This document shows positions 23,368 through 35,455 of a DNA stretch of 64,000 nt, one piece after another (position 1 is the stretch's first letter; every line of letters begins with the position of its first letter). The stretch is taken from assembly GCA_049724395.1 (NCBI GenBank), contig JAUGWO010000168.1, positions 1 to 64,000 of the forward strand, written 5' to 3'. Source of the DNA: Spongospora subterranea f. sp. subterranea (taxonomy: Eukaryota > Endomyxa: Phytomyxea > Phytomyxea > Plasmodiophorida). The position numbers were made by a program, and so were the translations under genes. Under the pieces are notes generated by a model. The model was not told where the DNA came from. It worked only from the letters and a program-made list of their open reading frames with translations, and ran no database searches.

Positions 23368-24058
23368 TTGTTATGTGTCTGTGCCGGATATAGTCAATTA
23401 CCTCACTATAGTGCATTTGCACTAGAGTTATCAAGCGGCGTCCAACAACACTGTCGTCTCTAAGACGCACGAGAACTGTTCCAAATAAATCGATTTCGTT
23501 GATTATATCTGCTGATTGAGTACCGCATGATTTTTCAGAATATCTCTATCATTAAACGAGGTCGACGTGCTGCAGTACGGCTGTCCTTTATTGACGTTAT
23601 TTGTGGGTCAGCAGAGGGTGCTTCTATCTTTGCCGATATTCGAAAGTAACCTCGAGAAAAACTATCAAAGCAATGTTCAAACTCCGCATTAAAACAGTCC
23701 GAAAACATAGTTTGAAAACCACACCCGACTTTAAAAGTCACAGTTGAAAACTCGACAACCCGGAAGTGTGTTTTGTCCACCCAAAAATAAGGGCAGTGGA
23801 TGTAGTTCTCATCCCCTGTTTGACAAAGCTCTCGGAATTCAGACCAGGACAGTCCAGGACAACGTAAAGTGACGTTATTTACGTACTGTACTGTAGTTGA
23901 AATATTGTTAGGGTGATGCGTGGCCTCCGTCGGGAAATGATTCCACGTCTGTCGTGCCTCTGCGGATCCTCTCCTCAATTGCCATCTCATTATCGCCAAG
24001 CCAGCCTGCCCCGCTCGTGCCACGTCATCCAGCCGGCGGCTAATCCCTTAAGCAAATC
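23368..24058. other. Intergenic, upstream of SRP14
   Basis: A 162-codon minus-strand frame (23535-24023) is the only long frame. It shows no domain and no supporting splice structure, so I do not call it. The 5' side directly abuts the right terminal repeat of the pogo-like element. Confidence 0.4.
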
Positions 24059-24508
24059 ATGGTCATACTAGAAGGCGATCAGTTCCTCGTTAGGCTCACA
24101 CGTATGTTCGAGAAATCTCGCAATAATAATGGACCGAATACCATCCGAATCACAATGAAGAGGTATATTCCGCCAAGTAAATCCAGTGAAATGACAGATG
24201 GCGATCAAAATTCAAGCAATGCGCCTCACTGTATAGTTAAAGTCAAAGTAGGCAAGCTACGCGCGTCAGTAATGGTAGTCACAAATCACTCAACCCATAT
24301 CATTCAAAACATCGTTAACATTGTGGAACAGGTTCCATTCGATGAACACGTTCGATTTCAGACTAATATTGCTCATCTATTTCGAGCGTACTTTGATGGG
24401 TATTTTGTGTCTGTTATATGCTTCACATCGGAATTATTCACAAAGGATTATAGGTTGAAGAAGAAATCAAAAACGCAAGATAAAGCTCGTATTAAGAAGG
24501 AGGCATAA
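24059..24508 (+). CDS. SRP14: Signal recognition particle 14 kDa subunit
   Basis: Exons are 24059-24274, 24332-24399 and 24454-24508 (introns 57 and 54 bp), giving 112 residues, the usual SRP14 size. The start MVILEGDQFLVRLTRMFEK matches the family's MVLLESEQFLTELTRLF. The IRITMKRY strand, the HVRFQTNIAHLFRAYFDG helix and the Lys-rich tail are all present. SRP14 pairs with SRP9 to bind the Alu domain of SRP RNA and slow elongation during co-translational targeting to the ER. Confidence 0.93.
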   Translation: MVILEGDQFLVRLTRMFEKSRNNNGPNTIRITMKRYIPPSKSSEMTDGDQNSSNAPHCIVKVKVGKLRASVMVVTNHSTHIIQNIVNIVEQVPFDEHVRFQTNIAHLFRAYFDGYFVSVICFTSELFTKDYRLKKKSKTQDKARIKKEA

Positions 24509-24670
24509 TTTATCAACTCAATAAATCTCCCTATTCGATCTCAACTACCGTTGTTGTGTTTCTGATTTTCCATTGCTCATTTCTGGATTTTCATCCTTCA
24601 CGATTGCTGATTGATAACATTCGATTGATCGTTTGAGTACCGTTGCCAATAGGGAACAAGACGTCTCAAA

Positions 24671-26490
24671 ATGGGTGAAGGCCTTGACGACGCGGCCAAC
24701 CCTTTCGTTATCCCAAATGACGATGAGGTATATATGAACTGCTTATTGACAAGTGATCTTTGGTGAAGTAATGGACTCGTTATCGAACAGATTTTTCGTA
24801 TCAGAGAGGTTGAGCGTGAAGCTGAACGTGAAGCTCGAGTCAAATTCAATTCCAAAAGCCTTTGGGAGAAATCTGCTGTTGTTAACAAACAAGTGTTTTA
24901 TCAGAAACGGCGCGTTTTTAAGGCCCAGCCGGTCGACGAAAGCAATCGCCATCTTCTGGGAGAAAGGCGCAGGGGCAAAGAGAATATGGCCGAGCTTATA
25001 GCCAAAAAACGGGAGATGTTCCTGGTTCAAATGTCATTGGACACCAAAAGAAAGGAAATACAGAAACTTGAAGAGAAGGCCAAGTTAAAGGAGGAAGCTC
25101 TTAGAAAAAGCGAGTTAATGCTTGAAGCGGATGCAGCAAGGTTCGATAAATTTCTGAAAGAAAACGACCGCAATGCGCACGAAGCCATCAAACGACACGA
25201 CGATGAGAGCAAGATCAAACACGAGAAGCTTTTGGTCATCAAGAAGTTAAATCACGAGATTGCCAAAGTTCAAAGCGATATGTCGAAATACCAGGAGCAA
25301 TTGGAGGATTGCTTTGAAATACCGAGATTTTCTGGATAAGCTGACGCCACATGCTGAAAAGGAGGCGATGGAGAAAGCTCGCCAAGAGCGTATGGTTCGC
25401 AAGGAGGCGCGTACTCAACATAGCAGAGCACAATCGGTTGGTGATTTGCGTTGACGATTGCATCGACGCTCGCGGTAATGATTTAATTTTACAGAAAACG
25501 ATAGAACAAAAAATCGGCGAGAAGGATGATGATGATTACACCGATGAGGCTCTTGAGCTGGTGAACTGTGGCGCTTCGGTCGTACTGCCTCCATTGTAAT
25601 TTGTGTTACGTCGTATCAGGTTGATGGCGATGATGAAGAAGTGGAGCCAATTTACTTCAAGGAGCCGTCCCAATTGCTGAATATATTCAGCGCCCTTGAA
25701 GAGCGGAACCTTTTCTTGATTCAGAACAGCCAAGAGACGGAAGAGGCTCTGGAGGATCTGAAGAACAAGTTTGAAATCGGAAGTTTTGCCATCACAATCC
25801 ACAGCTAAAATCACTATAGGTTTGAGGAAACCAAAATCCAGATGGAGGCCAATACCTCGTCGTTGTCAAAAAATATCGAACAGCTTCAACAGAAAATCCA
25901 GTCGGAAAATGAAAAAGCAGCCAAGCTGGAAAAACGCATCAGCATGAACGTCGGAATCGGAAAGCAAGAGGCAATTTTGCAAGAGCTTGGCGAAAAAGTG
26001 ACCGAGGTCTCGTTTGCGGATTCGGATTGGCAAAGCCTAATCCTGGCAATTTGTTCTAGGTATTTACCCGCTGTGGATTTGTACCCGAAGCGAATCCGGA
26101 TACTCTGGATAAACTTGCAGAGGTCGAGCGTAAGCTCGAACAATTGATTACGCAAATGGCATCCATGCCCAAAGAACATATCAGAGCAGCTGAGAAGGTC
26201 AGGCTTATGCATTTTGGAATCGACAGTCCCCGATATGCTCATGCGATCTACAGAAAAAAGAGGCAGAAAGGCGTGATCGAGTACGGAAACAGAAGGTATT
26301 TGAGAAACATCATGCATACGAAGAACGTCTTGCAAAATCGGTCGCACGCGCCACTGCCGCTATTCCTCAGCGAAAAGGGAAGAAAATTATGTTTAGATCA
26401 CCGCCACTTAAAAGAAAGAAAAAGAAAAAGACTCTTGATGACAAAATCAAGCAGGAGCAGGATATTTTGTTTAAAAAGTTCTTTACATAA
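24671..26490 (+). CDS. CFAP100: Cilia- and flagella-associated protein 100 (CCDC37 / MIA complex)
   Basis: There are seven exons: 24671-24727, 24791-25436, 25495-25560, 25620-25768, 25820-26006, 26060-26197 and 26254-26490. The protein is about 492 residues, almost entirely charged coiled coil. Diagnostic family stretches are ANPFVIPND at the start, AELIAKKREMFLVQMSLDTK, DAARFDKFLKENDRNAHEAI, YFKEPSQLLNIFSALEERN and the C-terminal KIMFRSPP. CFAP100 and CFAP73 form the MIA complex on axonemal doublets, which regulates inner-arm dynein I1/f. Its presence implies a motile flagellum. One extra T near 25313 shifts the frame within exon 2 (EQLEDC to LKYRDFLDKLTP), probably a sequence error. Confidence 0.92.
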
Positions 26491-26525
26491 ATTATATCTG
26501 CACTGACAATTCGAATATATTTGAT

Positions 26526-28566
26526 TCATTTCCTGCGACGACGTGATGTATTAGTCATCATCGCAGCCTTTTCGAACATATCGTTCATCTGGGATTCGTC
26601 AAGTTCCTTCCTCTCTATGTCGTGTAGACTCAAACAACGCGGATCATTCACTATTGAGTTTAGATTGACGAGACTTTTCACAGTCAAGCATTTGTCTGGA
26701 CCATATTCAGACACCTGGCAAAAATTATCATCAGAGAGATGTGTTTCAAAATCCAGTGGTTTTACCAAAAAGATTGGGGTTTTCCGAAATTTCTTAAAGT
26801 TAAGTGGACCTTGAACCAGCGTTTGCCTTGAAACTCTCCTTTCCACGATATCAAACCCGACGATTATGGCATTGCCGGCACTGGAGCCAGCTCCGTTGAA
26901 TGAATCTATTACTGAAAATTTGGGTTTTACATCCTTAACATCAGCTGCGGGCACCGGCTGAAGAGACACATCCGGATCCGCTACAACAGTTTGCCCATTG
27001 ATCATTGGCGACTGTTCGCAAGCACCAAGCAATCTGTTTGGAACCGGAACATGCAGTTCGTTCCTTGATATATCAGGTACTACTGGAACTATACTCTCAG
27101 GTAATGCAATACTCAGCATCTTCTCTACTGGTATCTTCAGGGCAACGACACGCGACGACAACGGTGGAACGTTTTCGTTGGCGAGGCTATGCAACTCAGA
27201 GTACAGACTACGAGAAGCGACTGCGAAACAACTTAGTCAGATAGCATACGAACTGATACAGTAGTAGCCCTGACCAGAGTGAATAGAGGACAGAGAACAA
27301 GACATGATTGATGAAAGAATTAATGATTCGTCATTGCAAATTATGCCAAGCTCCGTGAACTTTTCCCGAATTTTGCTGATCATTTCCAGTCTGTCTGGTC
27401 TTGGATTCATAACCGCTATAAATCGATCGGGCTCGGATTTTGCTAATAATCGTAGCTCACGTACGATATCGGCAATGGGCAGTATATGTTGTTCAGAACT
27501 GCGCCATTTCAGGTCCAACAAGATCCCATCGCCCATTGTTACCACCTCCGAAAATCCTGCCCTCTGCTCAAGGAGCTGATGAACGAAAGGAAAAACAAAC
27601 CAACAACCACCCGCACCTGCGAAGAAGAAAAAAAAACAAACGCATGATTGCGGAAAATCCCAGGACATGATTGTGAAAACCGCGATGCAGGACACAGGGC
27701 TGATCCGCCCTGGCGCAATGGGTGATATAATTCATACCGAGGCATCCTAGCAGAGTTAAGTAGAGTTACGGCAGAACGCAAAGCAAATGGAGACTGACTC
27801 ATTTATGGCGGGATTAGCAAGATCATACAGCCATTGTTCAGTAACCACTTCAATGCCAATCATAAACGCGCATGCAACCTAATGCCATGACATTAGATAA
27901 AAAAAAAACACTGAAACAATTACGCGATGACTTTGGATGTGATTACAGCCGGCTCGTCCTTTACAACAAGATGTGTGCAATCAGGAGCAATTACCCGAGA
28001 TAATGTGGCACCGACCGCAGATGCTGCTAAACCTACACCGCATTTAGGCCATAATATTGTTAATGCTTCGATAATACCGATTTGCCCATTTGGTGAGCCT
28101 ACGTTTATACCAATGCGAGATAAACAGATATGAATATTCATCCACGAAACCCTATCATTTTTGAATGAGCTAGTCGGGACCTGGTGGCGTGATGATCGGT
28201 GTTAACTGGAATAAAACAGGATGCCTAGCAAAAGCAATGGAATCTAATTCCTCGAGACGTATCACGGTGTTCTTCTCAACTTTGACTCCATTGACGGCAA
28301 CACCGCCAAGTTTTGAATGATCCAAAATGGTGATGATAGGCCGTTCAGTATTTTGCTCGCAAAAGCAGTTGAATTGGGCGTGATTACGAGATACAGATTG
28401 GACGCCTTCAAGATATATACAATGTCCTAACACACCAAAAACTTTATTGTCTCTGAATCCTGTTTTGCACGTTTTGCAATATACCTTTCTGTCTACCAAC
28501 AGTGATGTTATGCCCAGGGCGACAGGGATATACTCGCGAATGATCTAGGCTTGATATGATCCACAT
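26526..28566 (-). CDS. NBN: Nibrin (NBS1) orthologue of the MRN complex
   Basis: The start MWIISSLDHSRVYPCRPGHN at 28566 resembles the MWKLLP start of nibrin. An FHA domain follows: NITVGRQ, then VQSVSRNHAQFNCF and GGVAVNGVKV. It spans a 79-bp intron (28406-28484). Next come a BRCT-like region with APDCTHLVVKDEPAVITSK (about 27925-28000) and EVVTEQWLYDLA (about 27810-27850), then a second BRCT-like segment (about 27310-27560). The C-terminal exon (to 26526) holds NFKKFRKTP, which looks like the Mre11-interaction motif, and DESQMNDMFEKAA near the end, like the ATM-binding tail. Nibrin recruits MRE11-RAD50 and ATM to DNA breaks and telomeres. Intron positions between 27250 and 27930 are not all resolved. 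Its leader abuts the minisatellite. Confidence 0.85.
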
Positions 28567-28602
28567 AATGGCAACGCCCTGTTGGGCATGAATATCCTAC
28601 AG

Positions 28603-28630
28603 TGTTATTCATAGAGATATATTGGACGAA
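28603..28630 (+). repeat. Isolated degenerate minisatellite unit in the nibrin leader
   Basis: TGTTATTCATAGAGATATAT followed by TGGACGA matches the minisatellite unit with a few changes. It lies about 60 bp outside the array and 40 bp from the nibrin start codon. It is a candidate ancestral copy from which the array expanded, or a strayed unit. Confidence 0.6.
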
Positions 28631-28690
28631 CGAAGGGAATGATAATGCAGTCATCAGCTTACTCCAACTCCGTGCCAATTTGAGACACAC

Positions 28691-31600
28691 GTTATTCATA
28701 GAGACTGGACACGTTATTCATAGAGACTGGACACGTTATTCATAGAGACTGGACACGTTATTCATAGAGACTGGACACGTTATTCATAGAGACTGGACAC
28801 GTTATTCATAGAGACTGGACACGTTATTTCATAGACTCATTATGGTCATGTTATTCATAGAGACTCATAATGGTGGACACGTTATTCATAGAGACTCATA
28901 ATGGTGGACACGTTATTCATAGAGACTCATAATGGTGGACACGTTATTCATGGACACGAGACGTTATTCATAGAGACTCATAATGGTGGACACGTTATTC
29001 ATAGAGACGTTATTCATATATTGGTGGACACGTTATTCATAGAGACTCATAATGGTGGACACGTTATTCATAGAGACTCATAATGGTGGACACGTTATTC
29101 ATAGAGACTCATAATGGTGGACACGTTATTCATAGAGACTCATATATTGGTGGACACGTTATTCATAGAGACTCATATTGGTGGACACGTTATTCATAGA
29201 GACTCATAATGGTGGACACGTTATTCATAGAGACTCATAATGGTGGACACGTTATTCATAGATGACTGGACTCATAATGGTGGACACGTTATTCATAGAG
29301 ACTCATAATGGTGGACACGTTATTCATAGAGACTCATAATGGTGGACACGTTATTCATAGAGACTCATAATGGTGGACACGTTATTCATAGAGACTCATA
29401 ATGGTGGACACGTTATTCATAGACTCATAATGGTGGACACGTTATTCATAGAGACTCATATTGGTGGACACGTTATTCATAGAGACTCATATTGGTGGAC
29501 ACGTTATTCATAGAGATGGTGGACACGTTATTCATAGAGACTCATATTGGTGGACACGTTATTCATAGAGATGGTGGACACGTTATTCATCATAATGGTG
29601 GACACGTTATTCATAGAGACTCATATTGGTGGACACGTTATTCATAGAGACTCATAATGGTGGACACGTTATTCATAGAGACTCATATTGGTGGACACGT
29701 TATTCATAGAGACTCATAATGGTGGACACGTTATTCATAGAGACTCATATTGGTGGACACGTTATTCATAGAGACTGGACACGTTATTATAGAGACTCAT
29801 GGTGGACACGTTATTCATAGAGACTCATAATGGTGGACACGTTATTCATAGAGACTCATAATGGTGGACACGTTATTCATAGAGACTCATAATGGTGGAC
29901 ACGTTATTCATAGAGACTCATAATGGTGGACACGTTATTCACTCATATTGGACACGTTATTCATAGAGACACTAGAGACTCATATTGGTGGACATAGAGA
30001 ATGGTGGACACGTTATTCATAGAGACTCATAATGGTGGACACGTTATTCATAGACTCATAATGGTGGACACGTTATTCATAGAGACTCATATTGGTGGAC
30101 ACGTTATTCATAGAGACTCATATTGGTGGACACGTTATTCATAGAGACTCATAATGGTGGACACGTTATTCATAGAGACTCATAATGGTGGACACGAGAC
30201 TCATATTGGTGGACACGTTATTCATAGAGACTCATATTGGTGGACACGTTAGACTCATAATGGTGGACACGTTATTCATAGAGACTCATAATGGTGGACA
30301 CGTTATTCATAGAGACTCATAATGGTGGACACGTGGTGGACACGTTATTCATAGAGACTCATATTCATGGTGGACACGTTATTCATAGAGACTCATATTG
30401 GTGGACACGTTATTCATAGAGACTCATAATGGTGGACACGTTATTCATAGAGACTCATAATGGTGGACACGTTATTCATAGAGACTCATATTGGTGGACA
30501 CGTTATTCATAGAGACTCATATTGGTGGACACGTTATTCATACGACTCATATGGTGGACACGTTATTCATAGAGACTCATAATGGTGGACACGTTATTCA
30601 TAGAGACTCAGACACGTTATTCATAGAGACTATGGTGGACACGTTATTCATAGAGACTCATAATGGTGGACACGTTATTCATAGAGACTCATAATGGTGG
30701 ACACGTTATTCATTCATAGAGACTCATATTGGTGGACACGTTATTCATAGAGTGGTGGACACGTTATTCATAGAGACTCATATTGGTGGACACGTTATTC
30801 ATAGAGACTCATAATGGTGGACACGACTCATATTGGTGGACACGTTATTCATAGAGACTCATATTGGTGGACACGTTATTCATAGAGACTCATAATGGTG
30901 GACACGTTATTCATAGAGACTCATAATGGTGGACACGTTATTCATAGAGACTCATAATGGTGGACACGTTATTCATAGAGACTCATATTGGTGGACACGT
31001 TATTCATAGAGACACGTTATTCATAGAGACTATAATGGTGGACACGTTATTCATAGAGACTCATAATGGTGGACACGTTATTCATAGAGACTCATATTGG
31101 TGGACACGTTATTCATAGAGACTCATATTGGTGGACACGTTATTCATAGAGACTCATATTGGTGGACACGTTATTCATAGAGACTCATATTGGTGGACAC
31201 GTTATTCATAGAGACTCATATTGGTGGACACGTTATTCATAGAGACTCATATTGGTGGACACGTTATTCATAGAGACTCATATTGGTGGACACGTTATTC
31301 ATAGAGACTCATAATGGTGGACACGTTATTCATAGAGACTCATATTGGTGGACACGTTATTCATAGAGACTCATCATTGGTGGACACGTTACATTCCGTC
31401 ATTCATAGAGACTCATATTGGTGGATTCATAGAGACATATTGGTGAACACGTTATTCATAGAGACTCATATTGGTGGACACGTTATTCACATAATGGTGG
31501 ACACGTTATTCATAGAGACTCATATTGGTGGACACGTTATTCATAGAGACTCATATTGGTGGACACGTTATTCATAGAGACTCATATTGGTGAACACGTT

Positions 31601-31700
31601 ATTCATAGAGACTCATATTGGTGGACACGTTATTCATAGAGACTCATATTGGTGGACACGTTATTAGAGACTCATCATGGTGGACACGCTATTCCTAGAG
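28691..31700. repeat. 3-kb minisatellite, 31-bp unit (about 95 copies) with a 22-bp starter form
   Basis: The unit begins GTTATTCATAGAGAC and ends TGGTGGACAC, for 31 bp in total. The first six copies (28691-28822) are a 22-bp form lacking the central CATAATGGT-type insert. Most later copies are the full 31 bp, with irregular deletions and partial units mixed in. A single site varies between AATGG and ATTGG. The left and middle mostly carry the first form, while the right end (about 31085-31320) has a long run of the second. Units decay at the right edge (31675-31760). Because 31 is not a multiple of three, the open frames through it are not genes. It lies 125 bp upstream of the nibrin start. 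Confidence 0.97.
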
Positions 31701-31852
31701 ACACGACGCTAGAATTAGAAACACGTACATGGTGCCCTAGAGAAACATCATGATGGACCTGCTAATCATGGACAAAAACATCATGCATTTGAACATAGTT
31801 TATATATTAAATATATCGAAATTATAATATAAAGTGTGTCCTTAGCGATATT

Positions 31853-32621
31853 TTATAATAATCGGTGGACGAAATCTGTGTGGTCACAGGAAAGAGAACT
31901 GGCAGATATCCGCCGGGATATACGATCAGAGAACGCCCTGGCCAAAATACCTGTACGACGACTGCGCTCCTGGATGTTTGAAAAAGTAGATTGTGGTGGT
32001 ATAGAGTTTCGATACTCATTGATGCATGATGACGGGCAAGACGATGATGCGCCAGACTGTTCAAAGTTTCGAATCACATTCTGTGTTAGAACCCTTCTGG
32101 ATAGGTGAAAAGACAATGCTGATGATTGAGCATGTGCAGTAGGAATCAGCATCGATTTCCACGAGTTCAGCATGCTATCTAAAGTTGACGACGCGAAAGT
32201 CTTATTGTCCCGAGATTGATGAAATTGTCGCCATTGTTTAGAGCTGAAGTCAAAGGCAGACAGAAATCTAAATTTGACCGTTCAGTAAACCGATATGTAC
32301 TTGATAAATAAAGACAAACCTCCTCAGTTCATTATATCTGTAACCATCAACATGTAGATGGCCACCCAGTACAGCCTTCTGGGGATGCAACTCTCCATTA
32401 TATACGTCTAAAAAAGTATCCTTTTGACATCTAACGACGCATGACGGTGCTGGATGTGCTTGATGTAAAACTCGGATGCCGTCCCCACTGACATGAACAG
32501 AGCGAATATGCTCTGACTGATCATCAGGACACGTTAGGACGAACGTGACGATGCCATTATACTTGGCAGACTTCTTATGAGAAAAGCAGAGGAACTCTAG
32601 GGTCTCGTTAACTTCATCCAT
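31853..32621 (-). CDS. SCP2 sterol-carrier-domain protein
   Basis: Exons are 32621-32320 and 32267-31853, with a 52-bp intron, giving 238 residues. The first exon matches the SCP2 lipid-binding fold: GDGIRVLHQAHPAPSCVVRC, then DTFLDVYNGELHPQKAVLGG, then HLHVDGYRYNELRRF, the characteristic GKLDPQKAFMSGKLKVKG region of the family. SCP2 domains bind sterols or fatty acyl groups in a hydrophobic pocket. The C-terminal 135 residues are Ser/Arg-rich and unlike the family. No peroxisomal targeting signal is visible (it ends FVHRLL). The minisatellite lies just beyond its stop. Confidence 0.72.
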
Positions 32622-33485
32622 GTTTTGACGGGGATATTGAAGTGGACTGGTCAGGCGTTGACTCCAGAAGGAGCTAACCGCTATAACAGAGGTCGCGTCG
32701 GTCGTCGCGTCATTCGTGACTCACTCAACCAAATCAGGAGGCCGCGCAGTTTATTCCCGTGACGGAGTCACCAGTTACAGTAGATACAGTTTTACTTGCC
32801 CTCGTCGTTGGTGCCTTGATGGTTGCTCGAACTTCCAGTCCTTGGTTTTGTCTTTGTCTCTAAGATATCGTGGCAATAGTTTTGTTTTCGATAATAGTTC
32901 AGTAACATCTTCGTCTCGACGTGTTCTCTCGATTTACAATTTTAATTTCCCCCTAATTCTTATCTGTGAAGCCAACAACGTGCAGGGTAATCACAGCAGT
33001 GAACTAACACGCCGCCAGCATTGTCCACGTTCCGTTTTTTCAGAATAATACGTGTTTCTTCAAAAGCTACAAGGTATAGTTATCGTGTCTATTCATCATC
33101 AATCTATTGCTAGTACGCAAGATCTTAGGTTGCTCAAGAATAGTGGAAGTATTTTTTCGTGACACTATCGGCAGGAACGTTATTGCAGTACTTGTCGTTT
33201 TGGAAAACATGCTCTCTTAATCTATGGCCGCCTGAGACATGCCGTTAGCGTGATGGATAATCAAGTCCCGGCAATTGCAGAAATTAACGTTGAAACCGAA
33301 GAGGTGCGCGGCCGTGGCGATCTGAGCGGCGTGGGCGCGCGGCCTTGCTACCAGCAATACACCAGGTGTAGGGTAGCAGCCTGTTCAAGAGACAGCGGCT
33401 GCCTGGTTGTCAGACCTCACCTATTAATATTAACCATAAACCTATCATTCAACAATACCTGTTTCAGCAATCGCACGGTCTCAAT
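32622..33485. other. Intergenic / possible 5' exons of the PITH gene
   Basis: The frame 33253-33498 (MDNQVPAIAEINVETEE...) may be an upstream exon of the PITH-domain gene, joined across an intron ending CTGTTTCAG at about 33468. The splice phase is only satisfied with a donor near 33303. The 110-codon frame at 32716 has no motif. Confidence 0.4.
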
Positions 33486-34168
33486 ATGTCGTATGTAGAC
33501 CTTAATTCGATTATTGATATTCGTCAATCATCTGCCTCTAATATATTAGCGCCATCTTCATCCAAGTCTGTTCTTGAGCCGATTATCGGTCCAAGCGGCG
33601 ATTCTGGTGCTGTTCTATCCAGCGATCCTGGTATGATAAATGTGACCTCCAGTAGTTACCTGCTGATCTGCTACAGATGTTGATGCTCAGATCTTGATAT
33701 CAGTGGCTTTCCAGTCTGCTGTCAAGGTCTTTTCGATTGCATTCAAGGCGGATACAAATTCCCCGCAAAACGGTACAATTCATCATCGGTCCACTGCTTA
33801 ATTGACAAAACTTGTGCAGCAAGCGGTCCTGCCAAAGTTCACGTATTTGTTGACCGGCCAAGCCTAGATTTCTCAGAAGCATCTTCAACGACACCAGTTC
33901 AAACGTTGAACTTGTCAGAGCAGCAGCTTTCTGGCAGCCCAATCCCGCTACGATTCGTCAAGTTTCAAAATGTGCATTCTATACAGCTTTTTGTTGAGGA
34001 TAACCATGACCAAGAAGATGTGACGTTCATTAATCGAATTGTCTTCCAGGGGGCACCGTTGCAAGGTATATTGTCGTATCTGTTGAACGTTTTTGCCGTC
34101 GATCGATTTTTGGTATAGGTATGAACATGGGCGACTTCAAAGACCAAAATGCTGATCACGACCATTAA
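33486..34168 (+). CDS. PITH-domain protein (TXNL1/PITHD1 family)
   Basis: Exons are 33486-33630, 33677-33772, 33820-34065 and 34119-34168 (introns 46, 47 and 53 bp), giving 178 residues from this ATG. The PITH domain is complete: DLNSIIDI, then AQILISVAFQSAVKVFSIAF, KVHVFVDRPSLDFSEA, PLRFVKFQNVHSIQLFVEDN and the C-terminal FQGAPLQGMNMGDFK. That last stretch is exactly the TXNL1-type ending. PITH domains bind the 26S proteasome in TXNL1. No thioredoxin domain is seen upstream, so this is a PITH-only form unless 5' exons were missed. The true start may lie upstream (33253). Confidence 0.85.
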
Positions 34169-34339
34169 AACCTATTCAATAATGTCGCATAAAAAAGATT
34201 GTTTTAATTCCGTTGATGAGTTTATTGATTTATCATAACGTGATTTTATGGCCGATGTAGATGAATCAAATCTGTCGATAATACACAGGAACAATATACG
34301 AAGGAGCACACCTCTGTTAAGCATATGCAGGTAAAGGCT

Positions 34340-35455
34340 TCAAGGATGAATCAGCCGCGTGATTGTTACCAGATTTCGAAGAAAAGGAGCGGATATGACT
34401 TGCATCGACCGGTTGGCTGCTATGTCGGTTTTCAATAAATGTAATTGATTGATAAGTGTTCGCATTTTGTTAAGATCTTTGAGGACAGGATAAACATCTT
34501 TGGGAGGGGTTCTTAGATAGATGTGCATTGCAATTGCGGCCAGCAGAACCATCAATGGTACGACTACGAACAATGCATTCGGAAATGATTGAGCGGGAAT
34601 TCTGTGAATCCATGAGACAGTCGTATTCCCGCCATGGCCATCTCGCTCTACACGTAAGACCGGATAGCTGTTTTTGGTCCAAACCAATCGTTGAAGGCGA
34701 TCAGACAGCTTGGCACCTATCGATATTGTGGATTCAGTGGGAATAACTGATAGATCACGAGCCATTTCTAAGCACATCTGGGTCCCACAGAGTACAACGA
34801 TCTTTTGTCGACTCCATAGCACCGACACCTGTATTGTAAAAGCTGTAGTACTCATACCAGCTATGTCGATATTAGCGCTGCCTTCGGTACCCCTGAAATT
34901 TCGATTAGCGAGTGAACCAAATTGGCAATCAGACATAAACATACCCAGATGACAATTGAATACGATCAGGGAATATCTTGAGCGTGAAATCGTCAACCTT
35001 TTGCAAAACAAGATGATCCATGTCGGCTTTAGACCTAAAGTGGATCGATAAACGAGCGGTATCCTCAGGACCCAAAGTTAGAGATGAAACTTCAGAGCAT
35101 GATAGAACTACGGGAGAGTTGGATGCGCTTTTGAACACGACCTGTCGCTCACAATGCCCATTGCCATAATGCTTTTCGGCATCCATTCTACTATGGTCAA
35201 AAATCTGTGTAAAGAGGATCAGATAGAGCACATACGGACATCATCACAGTAGCGGAATAAACAAAATGACCCTCACAAAACTCATCCTGAGTTTTTATAA
35301 CTGCAATACAGAGTTTTATCAGTGATCGCATATGAAAAATCGTCAACGTTTTTCTGTTCCGTTTTGCTACCATAACCCGAAGTCCCGACTTCAAAAGTTG
35401 GCTGTGTTTACCGTCAAGGAAGGCTCTGAGGCAGTGATTAGCATATGAAATCAGT
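34340..35455 (-). CDS. Unidentified single-pass membrane protein
   Basis: I do not recognise this gene. Exons can be chained through introns ending near 35293 (TTGCAG), 35209 (ACACAG) and 34938 (TTTCAG). The product has a beta-rich region (QVVFKSASNSPVVLSCSEV, then LTLGPEDTARLSIHF) reminiscent of Ig-like or MSP-like folds. Near its C terminus is one strong membrane segment (NALFVVVPLMVLLAAIAMHI, about 34515-34575), followed by a basic tail of about 55 residues. The arrangement suggests a luminal or extracellular beta domain with a short cytosolic tail. The start is not fixed; the gene may begin upstream of 35455. Confidence 0.5.

Noticed and set aside
23535-24023. 162-codon minus-strand frame upstream of SRP14
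   Set aside because: There is no recognisable domain, no splice support, and it occupies the probable SRP14 promoter.
28901-31577. Open frames of 60-87 codons inside the minisatellite (VDTLFIETHNGG-type repeats)
   Set aside because: The 31-bp unit rotates through all three frames, so frames exist only where indels happen to keep them open. They would not be conserved proteins.
28691-31700. CRISPR-like array
   Set aside because: The units abut with no unique spacers and the host is eukaryotic. This is a tandem minisatellite.
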